Part shown: positions 43,317-55,905 of the stretch, in pieces
Numbering within the stretch: position 1 is the first letter of the stretch
How the letters are laid out: every line of letters begins with the position of its first letter
From: Lepas anatifera
Taxonomy: Eukaryota > Arthropoda > Thecostraca > Lepadidae
DNA: 64,000 nucleotides
Assembly (NCBI GenBank): GCA_034440635.1
Contig: JAOTON010001138.1
Coordinates: 172,501 to 236,500, forward strand
Direction of reading: 5' to 3'
Made by a program: the position numbers and the translations under genes
The notes under the pieces: generated by a model
What the model saw: only the letters and a program-made list of their open reading frames with translations
Database searches by the model: none
Told to the model about the DNA's origin: nothing

Positions 43317-44118
43317 TTAACACCCACATTGGCGGGGGCGGGGCGGATACCCACCCCCTCTGTTTTTTAGATAGCGATGCTGTACTTGGTATACCTTTTC
43401 CCTGATAATTTTTACAATTTTTGGAAACATTTTAAGCTTAGGTCATGTTAGGTCAGTTTACCAGTACAGGTCAAGTAACCTGACCTAAAATATGTTTAAG
43501 ATAGCATAATCCAAAACAGGGTGAACTTATACGATAGAAACTTATATCACATAATGGGCCTGCCGAGTTCTCTAAAATGTGTTCCGGTATTTCTGATATC
43601 GATGACATAAGGTTAGGTACGAGCCATGACCTGTCCATTGGAAATACATGGGAACATGGTTTTAACTGAATAACTAAGTAATGGATAGCCATAGAGCGCT
43701 AAGTTTAACTGCATTAGATTTGCCTTGTCATTGCGGTTCTAATGCTATGTATTTTTCCTAGTTGACTGATTTGACCTAGCAAGGTCATATTATATATCAT
43801 TCGATTCAGCTTGATGCTAGGATTCATATAGTTTAAATTGTGTTGCCCTATTTTTACTTGTTCAGATGTAATGACCGAAAACCTTCATTTACATGTTATC
43901 CCTATGATGGCATGTTTTAACCTCTGGTGACTTAAGATGTGACCTGACAAAAAATGACACAGTATTTTCGATAGAGAATTGGATGGGCTACCCTACGCCG
44001 TTTACCGTTTTCCCCTATCTAGTGTAGTTCTCGAGATCTTTGGGGAGGGCGGTTGCCCGCCGCCCTCCCCCTCCCGTGAAAGCGAAGGTGACTCATAATC
44101 CCTGAATGCGCGTATTAA
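43317..44118. mobile_element. TTAA-flanked element, CGGGGG family (long form)
   Basis: Left end TTAACACCCACATTGGCGGG and right end CTGAATGCGCGTATTAA, with TTAA at both edges. The first 130 bp match, in reverse, the right half of the element at 56131-56418 (GATACCC, TTTTTxAGATAGC, GTACTTGGTATAC, TTTTACAATTT). The last part (GATGGGCTACCCTACGCCGTTTACCG) matches its left half. The interior is AGGTCA-rich and lacks a recognisable transposase. Confidence 0.65.
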
Positions 44119-44474
44119 GAATAGCGTGTCATTTTCTGAATCGAGGGTAAAATTGGTTAAATATTCGCTGGCAGCTGTAGCGACAACAGCGATGTGCCTC
44201 TCCTGTTGTGCTACTCTACGCATTGGAGGCCCGGGCTCATCAGGCTGACGGTAGATCATAACGTAAGAGTATTTTTCTGCCGTCAAAATGCACACTCGAA
44301 AAGCCGGATTCAATTCTTGGTTCTTCTCGTATTTAGTGCATCCTCTCAGATGAGAGCCCTTGCTGCTGACGTGCCCTGAAACCCCAATCTCTCAGATGAG
44401 AGGCAATATCAATGTCGATTCTTGACGTCAGATGCGCGGTGGCCCGATCATGCACTGGATCGAATGCGTGGAGT
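44119..44474. other. unannotated
   Basis: Nothing recognised. Confidence 0.45.
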
Positions 44475-45110
<636 letters not shown>

Positions 45111-46459
45111 ACATGAACAGGTAGATAAGGATACGGTGGTAGATGAGTTGAGATATTAAACGTGGACACACAGTAATATGTTCTTCGAGAATGGGAAACA
45201 ATCCCTCGATAACTGCACGCGAGATTGACTGTTTCTTGCGCTTTTCCTGTCTCGAACGCTAGATGGCACTGGCGGATAAATGCAAACCGTCAGTGGGAAG
45301 AGCAATAGAATCACGCTGATAAGTCATTTCGATAATAATTTTAGCATATTTAGCATCAAAACACATGGAAAATGAACAAAAACATTTATAAAGTTCTCCG
45401 CTCCAAGGTCTTCCAATGGTTCAAAATCACATGTTAATCACATGTTATCACCAATAAGTGCTGAATAGCAAGAAATAATGCATTGGCTTTGCACTATCTT
45501 ACAACTTCAGTTAAGATTATATATATAAGTTTCAGGTTCCTCAGGGGCAAGCAAGTTCACTGTTACTCCAGGGTCCGTTTCCATCGAACCGTCCTAGTAG
45601 ACGGGTCTTTTGGCAGAATGACCGAAGCGAATAATACTCATCCTGTTGACTTATACCAATTGGGAACAGGAAGTTTACATTTCCGGTGACAGGGTTGCAG
45701 AATCAGTGGGCCTTCTGTGGCGTCGCTACCGGCTCCGGCCCTCAAAAATTGACTCTGGCCCCGACTCCGCCGGATTTTAAAATTGTTGTGCCTCGTGTTT
45801 TTGACGAACTTCTAGACCGATGGACGAGAAGTTATGTCTTATCTTGAACTTCTGATCTCTCTTAGGCTCTCTCCTCGGTGAGGATGGCGGCGAGCGCGGG
45901 CACACCAGTCGGGTAAAAAACAAGGGGAGGGGTTAAAAAGGCACCAGCTGTTCAAGTCTTTTGGTGTCTTCGATATTTCCGCTATGACCGGGTCGCCAAT
46001 TCTGCACCTCTCCCTGTTTCTATCCCTGTCCCTGCTCCTTTCCCCGCCTCTGCCCCTGATCCTCTCCCCGCCGCTGCACCTCTCCCCCGACTCTACACCT
46101 TTCCCCGCCCATGTCCCCCATCCTCCCTCCGTCTCTACTCTTGCTTCCCTCCCCGGCTCTGCACCTCTCCCCGCCACCGCCTCTACACTTCTAACATTCC
46201 GCTCTCCCCTTCAGCCAATCGACTGGCTGAGACGTGGGAACACCTGGCCCCCCCCCACCCGGCTTTTCATCTACAATGGATTTTGTTTCGCCTCAAGTGT
46301 TCATTGCGAACGCCTTGCCGGTCAGAGACGTCCGAGCTTCAGCTCTCCGCTATCATTGGCAGCTTGTAACCAGTATGAAGAAATGAAATTGTGAGTTTGG
46401 GATTTTCTGACTTCCAGTTGCAGCCTTGTCCCTGGCAAGGATAGCCACCTTGTCACAGT
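45111..46459. other. unannotated; CCCTG/CCCCGCC-rich part at 45980-46200
   Basis: The pyrimidine-rich segment gives artefactual ORFs. No gene recognised. Confidence 0.45.
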
Positions 46460-46790
46460 GACTGTGGGGTGTTCTGTTGCATTGGCTGTGGGACGTTCTG
46501 TCCCAGTGACCGTGGGACGTTCTGTCGCAGCGGTTGTGGGACGTTCTGTCGCAGTGGCTGTGTACAGCTGTGTGAAGGCCCCTCAGCTGTGGGGCGTTCT
46601 GTTGCAGTGACTGGGGTGTTCTGTCCCAGTGACTGGGATGCTCTGTCCCAGTGTCTGATGTTCTGTCGCAGCGACTGTGGGGCGTTCTGTCGCAGTGTTG
46701 TGGTGTTCTGTCGCCTTGGGTGTGGGGCGTTCTGCCGCAGGTCGCTCTGTCACAGTGACAGTGGGGCGTTCTGTCGCAATGACTAGCAAT
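46460..46790. repeat. 24-bp minisatellite
   Basis: Units of GTTCTGTCGCAGTGRCTGTG, GGAC/GGGC repeat with indels. The 8-residue period (CDRTPHSH on the minus strand) yields a pseudo-ORF. Confidence 0.85.
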
Positions 46791-46879
46791 TTTGATCAGT
46801 TGCGCTGCTTGCGGGTGTGCTCTTTGCTGTCTTTGTTCTGCTTGATCGCTGCGGAGCCCAGCCACCCCGCATTGTCGCA

Positions 46880-46962
46880 TTAACCCGCGCCCCACCGGGG
46901 GTCCGGTGCCACCTTCGCCCCAGGGGGTGGGGGCATCGATGCCCCCGTGGGGCGAGGGTTAA
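46880..46962. mobile_element. 83-bp palindromic TTAA element
   Basis: Starts TTAACCCGCGCCCCACCGGG and ends CCCCGTGGGGCGAGGGTTAA, near-perfect inverted repeats with TTAA at both edges. TTAA followed by CCC is the normal edge of piggyBac-type elements. It is too short to encode anything. Confidence 0.65.
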
Positions 46963-47719
46963 TGAAATCGGGTGTTGTCGGGCTCTCCACAAGGAGCGAC
47001 AGCCGGACGCAAGCACTTGTAGTGGTCGATTGCGCCGTTTTATGTCTTTGGGCACTGACGTGCTTGGGTTGACGAGGCATATGATGGCGTTGGTTTTTTG
47101 GAAACCTCTATGAGATGTATCATTCCAAACCATATCAAAGCGGAACCAAGAAGAGCTCGCACATTGAATTTGTTTTTTTTTGCTTGTTTTGGAACGGCTT
47201 TGCTTCCTACCTCCCATTGGATATATGCTGAAAAGCGGCGCCGGCGCGCCGGCGGGACGGGACCAGCCGCGTTAGCGCCGCCACATGGCGGGGTCCATCA
47301 TTTAATAAAGCCGTGCATTAGCGGCGGCCGCCTCTGGTGCGGAGGCGGCCATTAACGGCGCTTTTGTGTGGCGTCTGGCCGGAAACTTCGCGGCGCTCTC
47401 GGCTGCCACGTCTCTCGTCGTGAGGGGCCCTGTCGTCGACTGCTTCAGCGAGCTGTATGCATTCGTAGCACTGCGCCGGAAGCAGCTGACAGGTGCTAAC
47501 GTCACGTGCTCTACAATTCTCCCGTGCTCACCGAGTCTGGAGATTAGGGCGGGGAAGTCGTGCATCTGAGCCAAGTTGACATGTCCGGTGTTTGGCAAGA
47601 AGTCGACACATCGTTGCGTCGTCGACCTTTTTTAGGCCTATTTTTTAGAGGCGACTGTCGTATCATGCTCTGATGCTCTGGACTTACGGGGTCTTCAAAG
47701 ACAGACTTCGATAGTAGGA
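46963..47719. other. unannotated; CpG-rich island at 47220-47560
   Basis: GGCGCCGGCGCGCCGGCG-type sequence and an ORF of 67 codons (47366-47569, +) without recognisable family. Island-like composition could mark a promoter. It precedes repeat D copy 2. Confidence 0.4.
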
Positions 47720-48110
47720 AAAAGCAGCCTCTTCGATATCAATGGAACTAAATACATTTCAAGTTATTGCATTCTAGAAACCAAAGGCCAAACAGGCAAG
47801 CATGATTTTAATCACTAACATACATGCCTTTGTAATTATTTTGAAAGTTCTAAACATCATGTGTGGGAACAGTCCTTGGTCACGAGCCACCAAATTGTGA
47901 CGTCATCAGTGTGCCAGATTTTCCCTTCTCTAAATTCACCACTGACAACTTCAGTATGGGAAATTTTTCCCCTGCGCATAAGGTGTTATGACAGCTATTG
48001 GGTGTCGTTAAGTCTTGGATCCCCTTATTTTCGGGAAGATTAGTCAGCGTGTCAAATCTTAACACATTTAACATGTTATTCACCTTAGGAAAAGTATGCG
48101 CAACGCGGAA
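47720..48110 (+). repeat. dispersed repeat D, copy 2
   Basis: Partner of 37450-37850, same orientation. Confidence 0.65.
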
Positions 48111-48221
48111 CAGAGTGCTCCCTTCAAAACATGTTTTTCTTTTGCTTTAAGCGTTTGCACCAATAAGTAAGTTTACCGGATAAACTGATCCGATGTCAAA
48201 GGAACGTTGCAGCCGGTGGCA

Positions 48222-48392
48222 TGTCCAGGGCTTCACTTGAGGGGGCGGGCTAAGAACTCGAGCTCTTCACCACCCGTCGTTGCCTCGGATCAGCCTCCGC
48301 CTGTGCATTAGCTATGGGGACTCAAACATTTCCAAAGAGCTTGAGCCCCCCCCCAGCCCTCCCTTGCATCCGCCGATGGCGGTAGCTACTAG
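48222..48392. mobile_element. hAT-like MITE
   Basis: Left end TGTCCAGGGCTTCACTTGAG, right end reversed CCATCGGCGGATGCAAGGG. Both resemble the GGCGGATCCAGGACTTC ends of the other MITEs. TSD not clear. Confidence 0.5.
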
Positions 48393-48554
48393 TGCAGCCC
48401 ATGCATTGAGCATTAATTGTGATGGCTAGGTTTTAATGAATGATTACGCAATAATTCAACATATCAATTGAATATTTATGGAAGGTTAATGGAAGTAAAA
48501 CATTCGAGCTTCTTGATTACTTAGATGAAAACACAACATGACATGACATGAAAT

Positions 48555-48610
48555 AAAGGCCTGAGCCCCCAGCCCCACCCCCCAAATGAAGTCCTGGATG
48601 CGCCGCTTGT
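48555..48610. mobile_element. MITE end fragment
   Basis: AATGAAGTCCTGGATGCGCC preceded by a CCCCACCCCC run: the right end of the same MITE family without its partner end. Confidence 0.5.
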
Positions 48611-50109
48611 TGAGTGTCTGGCTTTTAAGACTGCTGAATATGTGTGATAATATTATATAAACAGTTTAACAGTGTTATTGCTAGATTCTAATCGTAAGAT
48701 ACGTTGTGACCAAAATAAAGCCTAAAGTAGGTAAAAAGGTCCCAGGGTTTATATGACAGAGCCGGCCTCATAAACAGAGAACTGCTTGCGAGCTTTTGAA
48801 GCGACGCTGTTAAGTGGTGGGGGTTGTGTATTATACTGCTGATCCGCTTGTATGCCGCTTACACGTGTATAAGCAGGTAAATGATAACACCCCCGCCTCG
48901 ACTCGGTCCTGAAAGTGCCGACTTCCTACCCGAACTGCAGTGCAGCCGGCGTGCCAACGCACACTGGGGCAACTGGGCTTCAAAATAGGCCAAAACCTCG
49001 TAACAAAAGAAAACTTGGATTAGGAATACTTTTTTGTGTTCGAATGAAAGCTGCTACTCTGAACTTCATTGCCCAGCCACAAAACATTGGGTATCTACAC
49101 CAGGTCATATCAGATAAACTGTTTTTCAAGTTTTATAATTATCGGAATTTGATTTCGTTCTTTCCAGTTTTGCAGACACTCAATGAGACAGAATCAGATA
49201 AGACGGGTCCAGTGACGGTTAAAGTGTAAGAAAAAAGTAATATTTCAAAAACCGATCCGACATATTCAAGGTCATCATAGGTCAGAGGTCTTGCTGAGCC
49301 TTCACTCTGGTTTAACTATTAAGTACCACATGATAAATAAGGGCACAAATTCACTCCTTCCCTATTTGACATCCTTAAATCCAGTACCGAACCATATCGG
49401 AACTTCTCGGGTCATGCGCGGGAGCTGCATTTATTAACACAATAATGTTAAGCGCGATTTCAGGGAATAATTATCGTCACTCTTCTCATAAAATGAGCAC
49501 AAACGTGCGGAAACAGACAAAACATTAAACTCACAGAGAATGCTCATTAAATCATGCCACCTCTTTTGCATCTTTGTGTCGCTCTCCTATTTAATATCCC
49601 GCGTCCCTTTATCCAGTCTGCTATCCATTAACCCCGAGAATTCTCCTTGAAGTCTAGGTAAGTTCTTGAAGCAGTCTCACATCCAAGTACCCACTCACGC
49701 ATCATCGAATTATTAATGGTTAGTGCCACTATCTTTCAGCTTATAAAGAGGGCTACTGCCAGGCTCGAAACCGCCGTTGTCATGGGCCTCCTGGATTTTT
49801 TAATATCATCGGAGATCATGTTACCACGAGGTCATTGGTGATAAGCAGGCACTGGTACTGATTAGTGATTGTCAACTCTAGATGTTTCTCTGGTATGATT
49901 TTGCATGCAAGCAAGATTCCTTGCCTCCTGGGCCTCCTCCATGAAAATTTCTGAAAATTTTCAGGCTCTCAGTAACATCTTCCCCGTGCATTTGCACCTT
50001 ATGTATGGTTGCCGGCATGTTGTACCATGGGTACACGTTTACAAAAAGCCTCGCTGTCTCTAGAGCATAGGCCGGATGCTTCTCAATTTCGATTGTTGAT
50101 GATGGTGAT
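48611..50109. other. unannotated
   Basis: No gene or known repeat recognised. The 104-codon ORF at 48915-49229 has no domain I can identify. Confidence 0.45.
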
Positions 50110-50292
50110 CAGGGACGTAGCCAAGGGGAGGGGGCAGCGACAGCCGCCCCCGGAGGGCCCGAAGGGTCCCCCTGAGGACACAATTCTGTAACAAGCAGGG
50201 CCCTTTTTACCCATCAGGGCCCTTTTGGCGCTGTCGCAGGGGCCCTTTTCGGGGCGCCGCCCCCCCCGAATGAAATCCTGGCTACGCCCTTG
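50110..50292. mobile_element. hAT-like MITE with near-perfect 8-bp TSD
   Basis: Begins CAGGGACGTAGCCAAGG and ends CCTGGCTACGCCCTTG, whose reverse complement starts CAAGGGCGTAGCCAGG. Flanks ATGGTGAT and ATGATGAT differ at one position. The interior is GGGCCC-rich and noncoding. Confidence 0.75.
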
Positions 50293-52060
50293 ATGATGAT
50301 AGTGCGGTTAATATTACCGAGAACCTTTGTAGCAGATCCAGGCCTACCCCAGTAACCTCGCTGAACTGTCGGACGTTCCCGAAAGCACGGCGGATTGTGT
50401 TTCCTTCATTAGCTGTGCCGTTGCCCCCCCCTTCCCACCTTTGGTTGATTGACGACCAGACTCATGGTAGCACGAAAACGTTCCTGTAAATCTCTTTTCT
50501 GATTTTTAACAGCGTCCTTCTGGTCGTAGTTTTGAGCTCTCCATGAACAAATGAGTGACTCTTCTCTGATCTTCCCTCATCCTCAGTGCGGGTGTTAAAA
50601 TCGGTTTTTGCACAGATTGACTCTCTGCCCAGCGTCTTGCAAGTCCGCCTTTCCCTATCACGACTCGACACGGCGCCCTGTCAGCCGTCCGTACTCCAAC
50701 TGCCGCGTAACATGAGCCGACGGCCGCCGTAGCCGCCGGCCTCACCGCGCTACTTGGACTACATTGCCGCACAAGAAGTGTCATATCTCCCCTGGGACAA
50801 TTGATGCCGAGCAAATTTTTTTCACGGCTGGTTAGCGGACACAACATTGCATCACCACATATAAATTTCTTAGTGAAACTCGCTGTGCGTTTTATCGCAA
50901 GTCTAACGAAGTTTAGGATTTGAGAATAAGTTAGAAACTTTACATGTCCCAATAGTTACTATTACTATCAGGCTCTTATAGTCAAATTTCGTACTTTACA
51001 ATATTGAGTGTCTTCAGGGTGTTCCCAGCTTTCCATTGATATAGATAGACAAGGGTTTTGTGACTGCGACCATGGTTGATAATGCATCGGAAAGTGCACC
51101 TCCTCTCGAGTCAACTTGACGCCGGGCTGCGGCGTGTTTAATGCGCTGTGTTCCAGCATCAGTGCAAGCGGCTAAAGAAGAGAACAATTGATACAAATAT
51201 GCTTTTCCAAGGTTTTGGACATTTCTCTGTCAGAGCCAAACGATTAAGTCCGATTTTGAAGATGTCAAAATTGGAGGTTTGACCGGTTTTGGAGGCCATT
51301 TGCCCCAGTGTGCGACGCTTTGGCGTTGAGTCCCTGATACACTGGAGATATGTGCGGGAACGGTTTCAAAGCCTAATGAGCTCCGCAACTATTGTAATTT
51401 TACCTCTTCTTGGGAGCACGGGTAATATAGTTTCGTTTGAAGTACCCGTTTATGATACTGGTTGTGAGTTTTTTTTTGGAGGGGGTGAACTTGGGCAGCT
51501 GATCTCACAACAATCGGTGATGAGTTCGTTTCCACCTTACTCGCGACTTCTTCCTGCTTTGCAAAATGTTCAAATAAGTTACAGGCAAAAACCAGCTATG
51601 TGGGTCACGGTGATCCCTGTATTCTTATAGCAATTGTGAACGTTTATCATTGCGTCTGTGGTCAAAATACATCATGCGGAACAAAACATCATAGGCTCAA
51701 AAACACCAATCATTCACTTCTCTGTCGTCCATTGAAACATCTGCTATCATTGAAAAGGTTTCTAGCTGAATGCGCTGAGTCGTCTGAACACAACATCTTC
51801 AATGAGAAAAGTGACCACCATGTAGGATGTCTAATTTTTCAGGATGCTAGATGTCGGTCGTCACAGTGGAGTCCAATACACATGTCATCATGGCAAGGGC
51901 TGAAATTTAGCCTCTGGTCTTAGCAATATGTGTTCGGTAGAACGGGCTGGTGGAAGACGATATTTCCTGTGGAATGTCTTAGATTGCTGTACGTGCCGCT
52001 CAAAGTGAAGCTCTGGTTCCGATTGTGCCAGAGCCTTCATTGTGGTGGAAGAGAGATAAA
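50293..52060. other. unannotated
   Basis: ORFs of 148 (50506-50952, -), 113 (51289-51630, +) and 107 codons (51600-51923, +) have no recognisable domain. No repeats identified. Confidence 0.4.
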
Positions 52061-52577
<517 letters not shown>

Positions 52578-52782
52578 TCTTGAAACAAGTACACACTAAG
52601 GCACAGCGCGGTCGCAAGGTGTGAGACATTGCGCAACAAAGGCAGTGGTGGGAACGGTACCCTCAATCTTGCATCGATCGAAGGAATGAGGTCAATGTTC
52701 TCTCATCAATTTTCCTGCGATAATGAACGGGGCGGGTGTTTGAATTTGGAGTGGGAACGGTTCCAGCTCCGCGAGGCGTGAT

Positions 52783-52838
52783 TTTCCCGCCAATTAGGCT
52801 CCCGTCAGCAATCTGTCATTGCTCGCGCCGCTGCAATG
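52783..52838 (+). promoter_or_regulatory. candidate promoter: E2F-like site upstream of an ATG
   Basis: TTTCCCGCC (52783-52791) matches the E2F consensus. It lies 45 bp upstream of GCAATGG (ATG at 52836), a good initiation context, in GC-rich sequence. No transcript evidence. Confidence 0.25.
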
Positions 52839-52907
52839 GCGACTAAGGACAACAAGGCCGCAGCCGGGCGTACTGAAGCGCGTCGGCTGTTTTTTGGCAA
52901 TATCTAA
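52836..52907 (+). CDS. short ATG ORF, possible first exon
   Basis: Codes MATKDNKAAAGRTEARRLFF plus GNI before TAA. The Lys/Ala/Arg-rich N-terminus, the Kozak-like start and the E2F-like site upstream would suit a first exon that splices before the stop, for example at a GT within it. No strong donor and no following exon were identified. Protein family unknown. It may be chance. Confidence 0.2.
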   Translation: MATKDNKAAAGRTEARRLFFGNI

Positions 52908-53015
52908 CCCCCAGTGCCAGTGGCTCCGTCACCGGCCAAAAAGTGTGGGGACAGGCAAGTTACGAGTGAAGTTTTGGGTTCTGGAAATGAAGTTCTGGGA
53001 GGAGCTATCAGCTCT

Positions 53016-53199
53016 AATAATTGTTGGGGTTTAACGACACACCAACTGCCAGGGTCATACGGCGTCGCCAACTCGCACCATGTTGGAAGGGATTTTGGGG
53101 ATCAGATCGACTTATTCAGAGGCTCCGCCGGGACTTGAACCCGGGAGCGATGGCTTAGAAGACAGGGGTGCTATCCACTAAGCCACCTCATCCCCGAGA
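53016..53199 (-). mobile_element. complete tRNA-derived SINE with 10-bp TSD
   Basis: Flanked by the perfect repeat TATCAGCTCT (53006-53015 and 53200-53209). On the minus strand: GGGGATGAGG, A box TGGCTTAGTGGATAGC, anticodon-like arm CTGTCTTCTAAG (TCT in the loop), B box GGTTCAAGTCC, then CCCGGCGGAGCC, close to tRNA-Arg 3' halves. A body ends CGTTAAACCCC with an ATT-type tail. The acceptor stem is incompletely paired, so it is a SINE and not a tRNA gene. It needs a LINE partner for mobility; the CAT-tailed LINE here has a different tail, so the partner is uncertain. Confidence 0.88.
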
Positions 53200-53209
53200 T
53201 ATCAGCTCT

Positions 53210-53502
53210 GTGCAACGATCAGCGTCAATATGGTTGGGGCAGCGAAGATAAGAAATTACCTAAATTTGGTTAGGGCCCTACATGCTCATTTAATGTATTT
53301 TAGTGGAAATGGCGCATGGAAAACCCGCGAAATCAGTCACAAACTACCCGCAAGCGCCCGTTTCTCGCTGTAAATTGAAGTTCGTGCGCCAGAACTACAC
53401 TCCTCTAACCGCTTCTAAAATACCAGCTCTCGCATGAGAGTTGATTGGTAGAGGTTGGGCATGAGCTTCTCAAACACTTTAAATCTCCCTACACTGCGTG
53501 CA
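53210..53502. other. unannotated
   Basis: Nothing recognised. Confidence 0.4.
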
Positions 53503-53728
53503 TGCCTAGATTGAGGTCAATCGAGTTTGAGGCCGGTATGCTACTCAAACTGTTGGGCGTATATGTTTCACCAATAACTTCCAAACCAGTTAAGGTATGG
53601 CCATTATTTACCCTCCGTTGTAATCGTTCCGTCAATACGAATCGAATGAAATACGGTTTTACCATGCTAGGTCAAATTTCAAGGTTCACCTGCCTTCAGG
53701 CAACGAATTGACCGGGAGTGGCCTGGCA
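53503..53728 (+). repeat. dispersed repeat E, copy 1 (copy 2 at 57096-57312)
   Basis: Highly similar over about 220 bp: TTTCACCAATAACTTCCAAA, CCAGTxAAGxTA, GGTTTTACCATGCTxGGTCA, AATTTxAAGGTTxACCTG, AACGAATTG, GAGTGxCCTGG. Confidence 0.9.
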
Positions 53729-54278
53729 TGGTCTTTCTTTATTTGTTTATTTAGTTCAAATCACTAACAGATAAACATCCATTTATAGATGAAGCAATAC
53801 AATAAAAGTTCCCCCTCGCTTTCCCCCTTCCCCCACCAGCTTTCGTTGCCCATTTCCAGCTCCTGCCCTTCTGAAATTTGTTTATCATTAGCCTGAGTCT
53901 GGCGGTTTGAAATGTACGTATCTGTCTGGAAAAATTAAGCATTAGTTGCAAAAATTCTTTGATATATAAAATATTGCGAGTTCTCTACTTTTTCTTCGTA
54001 CTTTGCTGTTTTAAGTTAGAATTTAAGTCTGTGCACAGTGTGCCGTGGATACAAACAGGATATGGCCTACCCTTAAAAAGGACCCAGAAAGCTTTGTTGG
54101 TGCCCTATATCTTGAGAGTATGACACAATTATGCCAATCAAAATATGATGTATTTTTTCTATAGCCATTTTTTGGTCCGAAATCACCTCTAGAACTAAAT
54201 ATGCGAGCATTTAGTTCCAACTGTTGTTCTTTAGGATGGAAAAAGTACAAACTAAATTCGTTTTCATCTCTCGTGTAG
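53729..54278. other. unannotated, AT-rich
   Basis: Intron-like AT-rich sequence ending in the acceptor-like tract before 54279. Confidence 0.4.
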
Positions 54279-54560
54279 AGACGGCCAGTATGCGGCCGGG
54301 CGGCGTCCGGTTGTCTGGACGGGAGCGCCCCTGGCGGCGGTACCGAAATTGGCGCGGTTCAGTGGGCCGCGTCCGGTACCGGTCTGATGCCGGGCCCGCA
54401 GCCACAGTCAGTCTGCAGTCCCAGTGTGTGCCAGACGGCCAGCCGCCGAGGCCCCTCAGGGCCGCGCTCAGGTCACTTCTCACCCCAGAGGGCGCTGGCC
54501 TCGCCGACCGCTGTGAAAACTCTCTCTTCAGACTCTCACTCTGGTGCGCTGAGGCTGCAG
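54279..54560 (+). other. candidate internal coding exon, 282 bp
   Basis: A GC-rich block in AT-rich DNA is bounded by a good acceptor (TTTTCATCTCTCGTGTAG) and a good donor (CTGCAG|GTAATT). Its length is a multiple of three. The frame starting at its first base is open for all 94 codons and ends SPTAVKTLSSDSHSGALRLQ; it is rich in Gly, Ser, Pro and Arg, as in disordered protein regions. A second frame is also open, so the reading frame is not proved. No family recognised and no partner exon identified. Confidence 0.35.
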
Positions 54561-55353
54561 GTAATTCTCAAGTGCCGAGCCAGACTGCCGAACAGATGTA
54601 TCGAAACTATTGGGTGTGATACAATTTTGAGCAATGTCAATAATCAGCACCTGAACCTTCGGCTCGATGGTGGGTACAGTCCACCTCCCCTATGGTTGGG
54701 GTCACAGGTCCTTCCATACCTGGGTAACTGAATGGGCTAGGAAGACGAAAAAACACAATCGAAGGCTTGTCGCGTATTCAATTGAAGTTGATGTCATTTT
54801 TTGTCAGGTCAATTTGGAGGCCACTAGAAGTCATAAAAGGTCAAAATTACTCAAGTGAAGCATACTGATAAAACGTCAGTATTTCTCAGGAACTAAACGA
54901 TTTAGAAACGTTTCCTCTAGGTCATTCCAAAGTACTGGAGTGACTTGTTATTGCACCGTTATCCATTCTTGGGTCCGGTCAAAGGCTAGGGTGTTGCAGC
55001 TCAATGAACATTGCAAGTTGTAGTATATACATCCAGGCTACAATATCAAGCAGGCTCGATTTAGACACTGTTTTCCGACCATAGCGGTAATTTAGAGCGG
55101 TGCTTTCCCGGCCATTTGGAAATGTGAAGTAGTTTTCATGCTTATGTAAGCATGTGCAGTGGAGTGATGTCTGGCTCAAACGTGCAGAGAAAGGGTCCAA
55201 AAGTGCTCCCGTCCCCCACACGAAAACGAAGAGAGCAAATTTCGTTAGGGTGTATGTGAGGTTTAGTGATCTTGATTACAGCCAACTCTCATTGACATAA
55301 GCTGTTATCCTCAAGGCTGAAGGAGGTCGTAAAGGTCAAATGTGGTTGGTGTT
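54561..55353. other. unannotated; scattered AGGTCA repeats
   Basis: Contains TCAGGTCAATTTGG and AAAAGGTCAAAATT blocks typical of the AGGTCA-rich repeat DNA, but no clear ends. Confidence 0.4.
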
Positions 55354-55463
55354 GAGGACCTGTTGGGTATTGCCGTGATTAATAATCACACTGGAGAGGG
55401 GTCTGGCACTAACGTGCACTGGAGGGTTAGCCTGCTAGGCCTCCTGAGATCTCGGAAACTAAG
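55354..55463 (+). repeat. direct repeat, copy 1 (copy 2 at 55694-55803)
   Basis: Nearly identical 110-bp units (GAGGACCTGTTGGG ... GATCTCGGAAACTAAG) 340 bp apart, with only a few substitutions. Confidence 0.93.
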
Positions 55464-55693
55464 AGTCTTAGAAAAACGTCGGTTGTGTGTGATGGGGCTA
55501 TGCTAAACTACATTTTAGCCATTATCATCTATCTAGATCAGTAGTACCTTCAAGGTCAAACGAAAAATAGGTGGGGATTCCGAGCTTCCTCCCCTCCAGT
55601 GCTCGTATTAAGCGGGAAAAATCGCGATTACAATGAAGGTGGAGTACGGTCACCGAGGGAGGGTCCTACAAATCAATGCACTCTGAAATTTTG

Positions 55694-55803
55694 GAGGACC
55701 TGTTGGGAATTGCCGTGATTAATAATCACACTGGAGAGGGGTCTGGCACTAACGTGCACTGGAGGGTTAGCCTGGTAGGCCCCCTGAGATCTCGGAAACT
55801 AAG
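55694..55803 (+). repeat. direct repeat, copy 2, plus 26-bp tandem
   Basis: Second unit of the 340-bp-spaced pair. It is followed at 55803-55853 by two tandem copies of AGGTCGTTCAAGTTCACTCA plus CCTA. Confidence 0.93.
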
Positions 55804-55905
55804 GTCGTTCAAGTTCACTCACCTACTGAGGTCGTTCAAGTTCACTCACCTATTTCGTCAGAATCTGATCTATTCCTCGTAATATACACTCTGAATAGCC
55901 CTGCG

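Noticed and set aside
46353..46895. 180-codon CDRTPHSH repeat ORF
   Set aside because: 24-bp minisatellite artefact with no conserved ends.
53110..53199. tRNA-Arg(TCT) gene
   Set aside because: Acceptor stem does not pair and the element has a SINE body, tail and TSD.
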